64,000 nucleotides of DNA from an uncultured Muribaculaceae bacterium (GTDB lineage Bacteria; Bacteroidota; Bacteroidia; Bacteroidales; Muribaculaceae). Shown one piece after another: positions 23,654-32,130 of this stretch; within the stretch, counting starts at the first letter, position 1; every line of letters begins with the position of its first letter. The position numbers and the translations under genes are program-made. The stretch spans positions 62,001 to 126,000 of the forward strand of contig CAJUQP010000002.1 in the NCBI GenBank assembly GCA_910588245.1, written 5' to 3'. The notes below the pieces were generated by a model that saw nothing but the letters and a program-made list of their open reading frames with translations, did not search any database and was not told the DNA's origin.

Positions 23654-23695
23654 AAAAGGGGGACTACGGTCGTCGCGACCGTGAGTCTCCCTTTT
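23654..23695 (+). terminator. Intrinsic terminator after the lipoprotein gene
   Basis: A long imperfect hairpin: AAAAGGG pairs with CCCTTTT, then GGACT with its complement through one G-T pair, and CGGT with ACCG around a 7-nt loop. It isolates the nuo promoter from upstream transcription. Confidence 0.8.
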
Positions 23696-23719
23696 CACTT
23701 TTTATTTTTCCAAATAGGC

Positions 23720-23749
23720 ATTTGCCTGATTTTTATTTGTCAGGTAAAT
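23720..23749. promoter_or_regulatory. Inverted repeat over the nuo-atp promoter, candidate operator
   Basis: ATTTGCCTGA (23720-23729) and TCAGGTAAAT (23740-23749) are inverted copies with one mismatch around a 10-nt spacer. The spacer contains the -33 TTTG (23736-23739). A dimeric regulator bound here would directly control the respiratory operon. The regulator is unknown. Confidence 0.5.
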
Positions 23750-23766
23750 TTTTTTAAGTATCTTTG
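23736..23766 (+). promoter_or_regulatory. Consensus promoter for the nuo-atp gene cluster
   Basis: TTTG (23736-23739), 19-nt spacer, TATCTTTG (23759-23766): an exact match to TTTG-N19-21-TAnnTTTG. The leader to nuoA is about 70 nt. I found no comparably good promoter in the gaps before atpD or nuoI. Confidence 0.8.
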
Positions 23767-23840
23767 CAAAGAATTGCGATGCCATAGGGCGTCGCAAGTT
23801 CCCGCCTGAAAGACTAATCAATTAATATAAAAGCGATTAT

Positions 23841-24212
23841 ATGAATCTTTTGTTGGAGATAAGCAACAACGCTTTGGCTGTGACCGCCGCTTTGACGGGC
23901 ATAGGCCTTGTATTTGCTGCTTTGTTGATAGCGAAACTGATCTCACCGAAATCTTATTCGGTGAAGAAGTCTGAGCCTTATGAGTGCGGCATCCCGACCC
24001 GTGGTGAGTCGATGATCCAGTTCAAGGCGGGCTATTACATTTTCGCTATTCTCTTCCTGATTTTCGATGTCGAGACGGTTTTCCTTTACCCTTGGGCGGT
24101 CGTGATGCGTGATCTTGGCCCCAGCGGTCTCCTTTGCATCGGCATCTTCATGTTTGTACTCATTATGGGCCTGGCATATGCCTGGCGGAAAGGAGCGTTG
24201 AAATGGACGTGA
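23841..24212 (+). CDS. nuoA: NADH-quinone oxidoreductase-like subunit A
   Basis: 123 residues, three membrane helices (about 10-30, 70-90, 95-115). The conserved KSEPYECGIPTRGES loop between helices 1 and 2 and the FLIFDVETVFLYPW segment identify NuoA, part of the proton-pumping membrane arm next to the quinone site. It is the first gene behind the promoter at 23736. Its last 10 bases overlap the start of nuoB, suggesting translational coupling. Confidence 0.96.
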   Translation: MNLLLEISNNALAVTAALTGIGLVFAALLIAKLISPKSYSVKKSEPYECGIPTRGESMIQFKAGYYIFAILFLIFDVETVFLYPWAVVMRDLGPSGLLCIGIFMFVLIMGLAYAWRKGALKWT

Positions 24213-24814
24213 AAATCAAAAGCATGAAGCATGAGGACTTCAAAGACAACGAGTATATCGAGAAGCTCGTGGAAGAACTCAATGCCACCGGAGCAAATGT
24301 GGTTGTCGGCAAGTTTGACCAGTTGATCAACTGGGGTATCGCCAACTCGCTGTGGCCTTTGTGTTTCGGCACAAGCTGCTGCGCCATCGAGTTCATGAGC
24401 CTCGGCGCCGCGCGTTATGATATGGCCCGTTTCGGATTTGAGGTTGCCCGCAACTCTCCGCGCCAGGCCGACTATATCATGGTGCAGGGCACGATTGTCC
24501 ACCGTATGGCCCCGGCCCTCATACGTCTCTACGAACAGCTCGCGGAGCCGAAATATGTCATCGCCTGCGGTGGTTGCGCCGTGTCGGGCGGTCCCTTTAA
24601 AAATTCGTATTGCGTAGTGACAGGTGTCGATAAGATCATCCCTGTCGATGTCTATATACCCGGATGTCCTCCGCGTCCCGAGGCTTTCTTCTACGGACTC
24701 ATGCAGCTCCAGAGGAAAATCAAGGTACAGAAGTTTTTCGGAGGGGTTAACCGCAAGGAGAAGAGGGAGGAGTTTTTCGCCGCCCATCCCGAAGAGAGGG
24801 GCCAGATTGACTGA
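24203..24814 (+). CDS. nuoB: Complex I subunit B (cluster N2)
   Basis: 203 residues from the ATG at 24203, which starts inside the end of nuoA. An earlier in-frame start at 24134 would overlap nuoA by 79 bp and add non-conserved residues, so I reject it. The subunit carries the terminal [4Fe-4S] cluster N2 that passes electrons to quinone; ligands are in GTSCCAIEF, CGGCAVSGG and IPGCPPRPEAF. The N-terminal 35 residues are variable. Confidence 0.96.
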   Translation: MDVKIKSMKHEDFKDNEYIEKLVEELNATGANVVVGKFDQLINWGIANSLWPLCFGTSCCAIEFMSLGAARYDMARFGFEVARNSPRQADYIMVQGTIVHRMAPALIRLYEQLAEPKYVIACGGCAVSGGPFKNSYCVVTGVDKIIPVDVYIPGCPPRPEAFFYGLMQLQRKIKVQKFFGGVNRKEKREEFFAAHPEERGQID

Positions 24815-24861
24815 CGACTCTGTTAAAGACTGAAAACACCGAATAATCGAACAAAATCAAA

Positions 24862-26493
24862 ATGAGCGATATACAAGAAAAGATCAGCCGCATATGTCCG
24901 ACGGCCACTTTCACGGAGGGCGATACCCTGCTTGTGACGGTCGAGGAGAAGGACTGGTATCCTCTGGCAAAAGCACTCAAAGAGACTCCCGGACTTGAAT
25001 TCGATGTCTTGACCGCTGTGGTCGGTATGGACTGGAAGGATTCGCTGGGAGTGATATATTATCTGACCTCCACTTCGCGCAACTGGGAGGTGATTTCCGT
25101 GAAGGTCGTGGCTCCCGATATGGAGAATCCTATGATCCACAGCGTGAGCGATCTCTGGAAGGTTGCCAATTTTCAGGAAAGGGAGGTCTACGACTTCTTC
25201 GGGATCAAGTTTATCAACCATCCCGATATGCGCCGTTTCTTCCTGCGCAACGACTGGAAAGGCCATCCTCTGCGCAAGAACTACGATGCTTCCCCCGAGC
25301 TTAATCCCATCCCTCTTGAAGACGAGAAGAATGAAGACGACACTGTGAGCTATGTGGAGGATGCGGAAGGCAATGTTAAAGCCGTGCCCGGCAAGGTGTT
25401 CGGTGAAGACGAATACGTTGTAAATATAGGCCCCCAGCATCCCTCAACCCATGGCGTCATGCGTTTCCGTGCATCCGTCGATGGTGAGATCGTAAAGAAA
25501 GTGGATGTTGTATCCGGTTATATACACCGTGGTATCGAGAAGCTTACCGAGGGTCTTACCTATCCTCAGATACTTCATTTCACAGATCGTATGGACTATA
25601 TGTCGGCCCATCAGAACCGCCACTGTCTGTGCATGTGTATTGAGAAGGCCATGGGTCTTGAGATTCCGAGAAGGGCTGAGGTGATCCGTGTGATGATGGA
25701 TGAGCTTATGCGTATATCGAGCCATCTGCTTTCATTCGGCTGTACGGCCATGGACCTCGGTGCGACAACGGCATTCTTCTACGGCTTCCGCGAGCGTGAG
25801 ATGATTCTCGATATTTTCGAGAAGACCTGCGGCGCGCGTATGTCGATGAACTATAATGTGATCGGAGGTGTGATCGCAGATCTGCATCCGGATTTCCAGA
25901 AGGATGTGAAAGAACTTCTCCGCATAATGCCCGACCGTCTGAAGGAATATCACTCGGTGTTCAGCAATAACCTTATCGCCAAGAACCGTCTGAAGAAGGT
26001 TGGCATGCTCCCGAAGAAAGACGCGATCAATTATGATATAACGGGTCCCAGCGGCAGAGGCTCAAACTGGAGCTGCGACTGCCGCAAGAAGCATCCGTAT
26101 TCGATCTATAGCGAGTTGGAATTTGACGAGGTGCTTCTCGATGGATGTGACTCCTACGCCCGCTATATGGTGAGGATGAAGGAGATCGAGCAGAGTTGCC
26201 GTATCCTGGCTCAGCTTGTCGATAATATACCCGAAGGCGAGATCCGCGCTCAGGTGCCGAAAATTATAAAACTCCCTGCCGGACGCTGGTATCAGCAGGT
26301 TGAGGCAAGCCGAGGTACATTCGGTGTCTATATCGAGTCAACGGGCGAGAAGAATCCTTATCGCGTGCATTTCCAGAGCCCTTGCTTCAATCTTGTGGGT
26401 GTGATGGATCTGACATGCTCGGGCTATATGATCGCCGACCTGATAACAATCGGTGCCGCTCTCGACTTCGTGATCCCAGACATCGACCGATAA
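24862..26493 (+). CDS. nuoCD: Fused complex I subunits C and D
   Basis: 543 residues. The N-terminal part (about 1-150) is the NuoC 30-kDa domain (SVSDLWKVANFQEREVYDFF, HPDMRRFFL). An acidic linker (about 150-185, EDEKNEDDTVSYVEDAEG) joins it to the NuoD 49-kDa domain (GPQHPSTHGVMRF to VIPDIDR), which shapes the quinone pocket with NuoB. The C-D fusion is known from several bacteria including Bacteroidetes. The quinone-site His of the HPSTHG motif is present. No nuoE, nuoF or nuoG follows, so this enzyme lacks the NADH-oxidising module in this cluster. Confidence 0.95.
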   Translation: MSDIQEKISRICPTATFTEGDTLLVTVEEKDWYPLAKALKETPGLEFDVLTAVVGMDWKDSLGVIYYLTSTSRNWEVISVKVVAPDMENPMIHSVSDLWKVANFQEREVYDFFGIKFINHPDMRRFFLRNDWKGHPLRKNYDASPELNPIPLEDEKNEDDTVSYVEDAEGNVKAVPGKVFGEDEYVVNIGPQHPSTHGVMRFRASVDGEIVKKVDVVSGYIHRGIEKLTEGLTYPQILHFTDRMDYMSAHQNRHCLCMCIEKAMGLEIPRRAEVIRVMMDELMRISSHLLSFGCTAMDLGATTAFFYGFREREMILDIFEKTCGARMSMNYNVIGGVIADLHPDFQKDVKELLRIMPDRLKEYHSVFSNNLIAKNRLKKVGMLPKKDAINYDITGPSGRGSNWSCDCRKKHPYSIYSELEFDEVLLDGCDSYARYMVRMKEIEQSCRILAQLVDNIPEGEIRAQVPKIIKLPAGRWYQQVEASRGTFGVYIESTGEKNPYRVHFQSPCFNLVGVMDLTCSGYMIADLITIGAALDFVIPDIDR

Positions 26494-26536
26494 TAGAAAC
26501 TAACCAACAAAACAGAAACCGATTCATTAGATAATT

Positions 26537-27613
26537 ATGTTTAATTTCGGAATATGGACCAGTGAGTTCAACAAATTCCTTATGGGTTTCATGCCCGAGT
26601 GGCTCGCGGCCACTGTGGAATGTGTCATCATCGCTCTGCTTGTGCTCCTCACATACACTGTGCTGGCCCTCTTCTACATTCTCTATGAGCGAAAGCTCTG
26701 CGCCTGGTTCCAGTGCCGTCTCGGCCCGATGCGCGTGGGCAAGTGGGGACTCCTTCAGGTGTTCGCCGATATGTTCAAGATCCTTATCAAGGAGCTGATA
26801 AGCCTTAAGAACACCGATCGTTTCCTTTTCAAGCTCGCCCCCTATATCGTCATAACCTCCTCGGTGATCATGCTCGCATGTCTCCCCTGGGGCCGTGGCC
26901 TTCAGATCATCGACTATAACATAGGCATTTTCTTCGTGCTCGCTGTCTCGTCGGTTGGAGTGCTCGGCATCCTTCTCGCCGGTTGGTCGTCGAACAACAA
27001 ATATACCCTCATCGGCGCCATGCGAAGCGGCGCGCAGATGATAAGCTACGAGGTGTCGCTGGGTCTGGCGCTGATCACCATAGTAGTTCTCTCCGGGACC
27101 ATGAACATCAACGAGCTCGTGTGGCAGCAGGAGAAGGCTTGGTTTATATTCCGCGGACATATCCCGGCCATTATTGCTTTCCTGATCTATATCGTGGCCG
27201 CCACCGCTGAGACCAACCGTGGCCCGTTCGACCTTCCCGAGGCAGAACATGAGCTTACCGCCGGTTATCATACGGAGTATTCCGGCATCCATTTCGGCTT
27301 CTTCTATCTCGCAGAGTATCTCAATCTCTTCATCGTGTCGGGCATAGCGTCGCTTATGTTCCTCGGTGGCTGGATGCCTCTTCATATTCCCGGATGGGAC
27401 GCCTTCAACCATGTGATGGACTTTATCCCTTCCGTGGTATGGTTCTTGCTCAAGAGTTTCTTCATCTCCTACGTCATCATATGGTTTAAATGGACTTTCC
27501 CTCGCGTTAGGATCGACCAGATGCTCTCGTTCGAGTGGAAATATCTCATGCCGCTGTCGCTTCTCAACCTTATCCTTATGGCTGTGTTTGTGGCTTTCGG
27601 ATGGCATTTCTGA
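26537..27613 (+). CDS. nuoH: Complex I subunit H
   Basis: 358 residues with eight or more membrane helices. Typical motifs are ERKLCAWFQCRLGPMRVG (loop near the quinone channel) and ETNRGPFDLPEAEHELTAGY. NuoH links the quinone cavity to the first proton path. The next gene, only 47 bp away, is atpD rather than nuoI, which marks the left junction of the ATP synthase block. Confidence 0.96.
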   Translation: MFNFGIWTSEFNKFLMGFMPEWLAATVECVIIALLVLLTYTVLALFYILYERKLCAWFQCRLGPMRVGKWGLLQVFADMFKILIKELISLKNTDRFLFKLAPYIVITSSVIMLACLPWGRGLQIIDYNIGIFFVLAVSSVGVLGILLAGWSSNNKYTLIGAMRSGAQMISYEVSLGLALITIVVLSGTMNINELVWQQEKAWFIFRGHIPAIIAFLIYIVAATAETNRGPFDLPEAEHELTAGYHTEYSGIHFGFFYLAEYLNLFIVSGIASLMFLGGWMPLHIPGWDAFNHVMDFIPSVVWFLLKSFFISYVIIWFKWTFPRVRIDQMLSFEWKYLMPLSLLNLILMAVFVAFGWHF

Positions 27614-27660
27614 TGAAGAGAAACATATCATAAAAGAAAAATTTATTTAATTCGAAGAAT

Positions 27661-29163
27661 ATGAGCGCTAATTTCGGAACAGTGACTCAAGTTATCGGCC
27701 CGGTCATCGACGTGTCGTTTGAGGGAGGGAAGGAGAATATCCCGCCTATCTATAATGCCCTCAAAGTGGTGCGCGACAATGGCGAGGAGCTTATCCTCGA
27801 GGTCGAGCAGCATATCGGCGAGGACACCGTAAGGTGTGTGGCCATGGAGAGCACCGACGGTCTGCGCCGCGGTGTGAAAGTGGAGGATCTCGGACGGCCA
27901 ATCGCCGTGCCCACGGGCAATCAGGTGAAGGGCAGGCTCCTGAATGTGATCGGAGAGCCGATCGACCATCTTCCGGACCTTGACCGCGACAAACTGCGTC
28001 CGATCCATCAGCCGGCCCCGGCATTCGACGATCTGGCCATCTCCACCGAGATCCTTTATACGGGTATCAAGGTGATCGACCTTCTGGAGCCTTATTCCAA
28101 AGGTGGTAAGATCGGTCTTTTCGGTGGTGCCGGTGTGGGCAAGACAGTGCTCATCATGGAGCTCATCAACAACATCGCCAAGGGTCACAATGGTTTCTCG
28201 GTGTTCACCGGTGTGGGTGAACGCACACGTGAAGGCAACGACCTCCTCCGCGAGATGATTGAGAGCGGCGTCATGAAATATGGCGAGAAATTCAAGGAGG
28301 GAATGGAGAAAGGGGAATGGAATCTCCAGGATGTCGATATGGAGCAGGTCAACAACTCCCAGGCAACCCTTGTGTTCGGCCAGATGAACGAACCACCGGG
28401 TGCGCGTCTGCGTGTGGCCCTGTCGGGTCTTACTGTTGCCGAGCAGTTCCGCGACAACGACGGCGGAGGCAAGGAGATCCTCCTCTTCATTGACAATATT
28501 TTCCGTTTCACCCAGGCTGGCTCGGAGGTGTCGGCTCTACTCGGGCGTATGCCGTCAGCCGTGGGCTACCAGCCTACACTTGCTTCCGAGATGGGTACGC
28601 TCCAGGAGCGTATCACCTCTACAAAGCAGGGCAGCATCACTTCGGTGCAGGCTATTTATGTGCCGGCCGACGACCTTACCGACCCGGCTCCGGCCACAAC
28701 CTTCAACTTCCTCGACGCCACTACGGTGCTCAGCCGTAAGATCGCAGAGCTTGGCATCTATCCAGCCGTCGATCCGCTCGACTCAACATCGCGTATCCTT
28801 GATCCCAATATTATCGGTGAGGAGCACTACAATGTGGCCCAGGCTGTGAAGCAGCTCCTGCAGAAATACAATGAACTTCAGGATATCATCGCTATTCTCG
28901 GTGTAGATGAGCTCTCAGACGAGGATAAGCTCGTGGTTGCCCGCGCGCGCCGCGCTCAGCGTTTCCTCTCGCAGCCATTCTTCGTGGCAGAGCAGTTCAC
29001 CGGCCTCCCGGGTGTGATGGTGCCTCTTGCCGAGACAATCCGAGGGTTCAAGATGATCCTTTCCGGCGAGATGGACGAGTACCCTGAGCAGGCATTCCTT
29101 AATGTCGGCACCATCGACGAGGCCATTGAGAAGGGTAAGAAGCTCCTTGCCGAGGTAAAGTGA
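27661..29163 (+). CDS. atpD: F1Fo ATP synthase subunit beta
   Basis: 500 residues, catalytic subunit of F1. Walker A is GGAGVGKTVLIMEL, Walker B region ILLFIDNIFRFTQAG; the DELSEED loop appears as DELSDEDKL. The order beta-epsilon first, then the Fo genes, then delta-alpha-gamma is the Bacteroidetes form of the operon. It starts 47 bp after nuoH without a recognisable promoter in between. Confidence 0.97.
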   Translation: MSANFGTVTQVIGPVIDVSFEGGKENIPPIYNALKVVRDNGEELILEVEQHIGEDTVRCVAMESTDGLRRGVKVEDLGRPIAVPTGNQVKGRLLNVIGEPIDHLPDLDRDKLRPIHQPAPAFDDLAISTEILYTGIKVIDLLEPYSKGGKIGLFGGAGVGKTVLIMELINNIAKGHNGFSVFTGVGERTREGNDLLREMIESGVMKYGEKFKEGMEKGEWNLQDVDMEQVNNSQATLVFGQMNEPPGARLRVALSGLTVAEQFRDNDGGGKEILLFIDNIFRFTQAGSEVSALLGRMPSAVGYQPTLASEMGTLQERITSTKQGSITSVQAIYVPADDLTDPAPATTFNFLDATTVLSRKIAELGIYPAVDPLDSTSRILDPNIIGEEHYNVAQAVKQLLQKYNELQDIIAILGVDELSDEDKLVVARARRAQRFLSQPFFVAEQFTGLPGVMVPLAETIRGFKMILSGEMDEYPEQAFLNVGTIDEAIEKGKKLLAEVK

Positions 29164-29208
29164 CGCAAGTCAGATAATCAAGATAAATTAAACCGTCAGA
29201 TAATCGAT

Positions 29209-29445
29209 ATGACACTCGAAATCATTTCGCCGAGCGAGATCCTTTTCAAGGGGGAGGCCGAATCGGTCACTCTTCCCGGGCAGCTCGGATCTTTCACAGT
29301 CCTTAAGAACCATGCCTCCCTGATATCCGTACTCAACAAAGGCGTGATAGCCTACCGGACACCTTCCGGAGAGGAAAGGAACCTCGATATCAAGGGTGGA
29401 CTCGTGGATGTTGACTCGAATGTGGTTTCGGTATGCGTGTATTGA
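29209..29445 (+). CDS. atpC: ATP synthase subunit epsilon (beta-sandwich domain only)
   Basis: 78 residues covering just the N-terminal beta-sandwich (LEIISPSEILFKGEAESV, LPGQLGSFTVLKNHASLIS). The C-terminal two-helix domain that inhibits ATP hydrolysis in E. coli (about 135 residues) is missing, as I recall for other Bacteroidetes. The enzyme therefore needs another means to prevent ATP wasting. Confidence 0.92.
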   Translation: MTLEIISPSEILFKGEAESVTLPGQLGSFTVLKNHASLISVLNKGVIAYRTPSGEERNLDIKGGLVDVDSNVVSVCVY

Positions 29446-29477
29446 CCAGAACGTTTTAATTATTAATTTTTTCAGGG

Positions 29478-30743
29478 ATGAACAACAGACGTAATATCAT
29501 ACTGACCGCGATCCTTGCGTTGCTCATGCTCCTTCCTCAGGTGGCGAAGGCGTCGGGCGACAGCGGGGGAGGAGTGAATGTCAAGGAGGTGATGTTCCAC
29601 CATCTTGGCGACGGATATGGCTGGGAAGTGCCTTTCAGCCACGTCTACCGCATCCCTCTTCCTGTGATCGTAAAGACTGAAGACGGAAAATGGGTATGTT
29701 TCTCATCGTCGCGCCTAAGCCGCCAGGTGGAGCATGTCGATTCCGCCACGGGAAAGGTCACGGTCCATATGCAGCCCCAGATTGTGGAGGTCGACAAAGA
29801 CGGACAGATCTACAGGTTTGTGCTTGCCCATGTCAGCAAACATAGCAACAAGGTTGTGCAACTGTTTCCTGTGGATGAGGCAGAGCAGGCTCGTATTCAA
29901 GAAATAGCAGGGCAGACTGACGACAGTATCGTCGACGGTTATGTCGGTGTGGACGGTGTATATTACCGTGAGTACAAGCCTTTCGACATCTCCATAACCA
30001 AGAACGTGCTTGCTCTTTTCATTGCGGCCATTCTTGTGACTCTGATGGTGATGTCGGTTGTGAGGTATTATTCTCGCAAAGGGATGAAAGCTCCCCGCAA
30101 GGGTATGGGATTCATGGAGCTGCTGATAGATTTTATCTATAGCGGAGTCATAAAGGCCACACTTGGCAAGAACGCGAAGAAATACGCGCCGTTCCTGCTT
30201 ACGTGTTTCTTCTTTATTCTGACGATGAATCTCCTCGGTCTCATAGTCATCTTTCCGGGAGGTGCCAATCTGACCGGCAATATCGGAGTGACACTTGTGC
30301 TGGCGCTTATGGTATTTGTAGTCACCAATGTCACCAGATCGAAACATTACTGGAAGGAGATTTTCTGGCCTGATGTGCCCCTGTTCCTCAAGTTCCCCAT
30401 CCCGATCATGCAGTTTATTGAGATTTTCGGTATCTTTACAAAACCAGCGGCTCTGTGCGTCCGTCTTTTCGCCAACATGATGGGCGGCCACATGATTGTC
30501 ATCACGCTTACGTTGCTGATCTTTATTTTCACGGCGTTCGGAGCGGTTGCCACAGGCGGGTCAGTGGTGATATCGATCCTTTTCTCAATCTTCATGCTCG
30601 CGCTTGATGTGCTTGTGAGCTTCATCCAGGCATATGTATTCACGCTTCTGGCCACATTGTTCATATCCATGAGTCATGAAGACGGCCATTCGCACGACAA
30701 GGTTGATGAGGGGGGACAGACTCCCAGTGCTATCGACATATGA
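29478..30743 (+). CDS. atpB: ATP synthase subunit a, with N-terminal periplasmic extension
   Basis: 421 residues, much longer than the 271 of E. coli. It begins with a signal-like segment (MNNRRNIILTAILALLMLLP) and about 150 polar residues before the first core helix, then the usual five helices. The essential Arg is Arg329 in LCVRLFANMMGGH. The C-terminal tail is His/Asp-rich (SHEDGHSHDKVDEGG). Subunit a provides the proton half-channels against the c-ring. No atpI gene lies between atpC and atpB. Confidence 0.94.
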   Translation: MNNRRNIILTAILALLMLLPQVAKASGDSGGGVNVKEVMFHHLGDGYGWEVPFSHVYRIPLPVIVKTEDGKWVCFSSSRLSRQVEHVDSATGKVTVHMQPQIVEVDKDGQIYRFVLAHVSKHSNKVVQLFPVDEAEQARIQEIAGQTDDSIVDGYVGVDGVYYREYKPFDISITKNVLALFIAAILVTLMVMSVVRYYSRKGMKAPRKGMGFMELLIDFIYSGVIKATLGKNAKKYAPFLLTCFFFILTMNLLGLIVIFPGGANLTGNIGVTLVLALMVFVVTNVTRSKHYWKEIFWPDVPLFLKFPIPIMQFIEIFGIFTKPAALCVRLFANMMGGHMIVITLTLLIFIFTAFGAVATGGSVVISILFSIFMLALDVLVSFIQAYVFTLLATLFISMSHEDGHSHDKVDEGGQTPSAIDI

Positions 30744-30804
30744 TCGAGTGCAAGATAACAAAGAAATAAATTAATAAAACATAACACATTAAAAACTTAG
30801 AATT

Positions 30805-31050
30805 ATGTTATCAATGATTTTAGCAGCAGTTGCTCCTCTGGCAGCCCTCGGCGCAGCAATCGGAGCAGGAATCGCAGCCATCGGAGCTGGTATCGGCATC
30901 GGTAAGATCGGTTCTTCAGCCATGGAGGCAATTGCACGTCAGCCGGAGGCCTCCGGCGACATCCGCTCGAACATGATCGTAATCGCCGCCCTGATCGAGG
31001 GTGTGGCACTTTTCGCTGTGATCGTATCCGCACTCGCACTCTTCCTCTGA
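30805..31050 (+). CDS. atpE: ATP synthase subunit c
   Basis: 81 residues, two helices joined by the Arg45-Gln46-Pro47 loop. The ion-binding carboxylate is Glu65 in AALIEGVAL. Residue 66 is Gly and position 32 is Ile, so the Gln/Ser-Thr ligands typical of sodium-type rings are absent. This points to proton coupling. The first helix is very Gly/Ala-rich, as usual for tight c-rings. Confidence 0.95.
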   Translation: MLSMILAAVAPLAALGAAIGAGIAAIGAGIGIGKIGSSAMEAIARQPEASGDIRSNMIVIAALIEGVALFAVIVSALALFL

Positions 31051-31078
31051 TCGTCGACAACCGTAAAAAACAAGCGCA

Positions 31079-31573
31079 ATGGAACTATTCACGCCCGATT
31101 CCGGCCTGATGTTCTGGATGTTCCTGGCTTTCATCATCCTTTTCTTCGTATTGTGGAAATGGGGATGGCCGGTGATCATAAAGAACATGGATGAGCGAGC
31201 CGACGCCATAGACAAAGGTGTCGAGTATGCCCGCGAGGCTAAGTCGCAGCTCGACTCAGCACGCGCGGACGCTCAGAAGTTTATCGAGGAGGCTCAGAAA
31301 AAGCAGGCTGAGATGTTGCGTGATGCCGCTAAAATGAAATCGGAGATCATCGAGGAGGCAAAGAAAGAGGCTTCCGAAGAGGCGAAGAAGATCATGGATG
31401 CGGCCAAAGTGTCGATAGAACAGTCACGCAAGGAAGCTGAACTGCAGTTCAGAGATGAGGTAAGCAAGTTCTCGCTCGACATCGCGGAAAAGATGGTCAG
31501 GAGCCAGCTCAAGACCGACCGTGCGCAGAGTGAGCTTGTAAATAAATTGTTAGACGAAATAGAGAAGAATTGA
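31079..31573 (+). CDS. atpF: ATP synthase subunit b
   Basis: 164 residues: a membrane helix (about 8-28, SGLMFWMFLAFIILFFVLW) and a long charged helix (AKSQLDSARADAQKFIEEAQ and following) that forms the peripheral stalk holding F1 against rotation. The stop is 4 bp before atpH. Confidence 0.95.
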   Translation: MELFTPDSGLMFWMFLAFIILFFVLWKWGWPVIIKNMDERADAIDKGVEYAREAKSQLDSARADAQKFIEEAQKKQAEMLRDAAKMKSEIIEEAKKEASEEAKKIMDAAKVSIEQSRKEAELQFRDEVSKFSLDIAEKMVRSQLKTDRAQSELVNKLLDEIEKN

Positions 31574-31577
31574 TCCT

Positions 31578-32123
31578 ATGGACAACGGTCTCATACCCCA
31601 CAGATATGCTAAGGCGCTCTATAAATATGCGCTTGAGCATGGCAAATCGGAGGAACTTTACAACATCGTGAAGGCTGTGGCGGATGCTTTCCGCAATAAT
31701 CCCGCGATGCAGAAGGTGTTGTCAAACCCGTTTGTCAAGAACGCCGACAAGGAGAAGCTTCTCCTGTCTGCCGCCGGGAAAGGGGCCGACGAAGCGTATG
31801 CCCGGTTCGTGAAGCTTATCCTGGAGCACAGACGTGAGGATCTCGCCTACCGAATGATGCTCGCCTACCGCGACATCTACCGCAGCGAAAACAATATTTC
31901 GCAGGCGCAGATCACAACTGCCGCCGAGCTCCCTGCCGAGCAGATGGATAAGCTCCGCGGCCTTGTGGCTTCGGCGTTCAAAGGAAGCACTCTTGAGTTT
32001 TCCAGCCAGGTCAATCCAGATCTTATCGGAGGGTTCGTGATCGACGTTGATTCCGTAAGGATGGACGCCTCGGTCAGCAACGAGCTCGAACAACTACGTC
32101 AAACCCTATTAAGAAGCAAGTGA
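31578..32123 (+). CDS. atpH: ATP synthase subunit delta
   Basis: 181 residues, the OSCP/delta family: helical N-terminal domain (IPHRYAKALYKYALEHGKSE) and C-terminal domain with the conserved NPDLIGGFVIDVDSVRMDAS segment. It joins the peripheral stalk to the top of F1. Spacing is 4 bp from atpF and 7 bp to atpA, so translation is probably coupled. Confidence 0.95.
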   Translation: MDNGLIPHRYAKALYKYALEHGKSEELYNIVKAVADAFRNNPAMQKVLSNPFVKNADKEKLLLSAAGKGADEAYARFVKLILEHRREDLAYRMMLAYRDIYRSENNISQAQITTAAELPAEQMDKLRGLVASAFKGSTLEFSSQVNPDLIGGFVIDVDSVRMDASVSNELEQLRQTLLRSK

Positions 32124-32130
32124 ATTAAAG

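Noticed and set aside
26387..27631. Minus-strand frame of 414 codons opposite nuoH
   Set aside because: Antisense shadow of conserved membrane-protein codons; His/Glu-rich nonsense composition and overlap with nuoH and the end of nuoCD.
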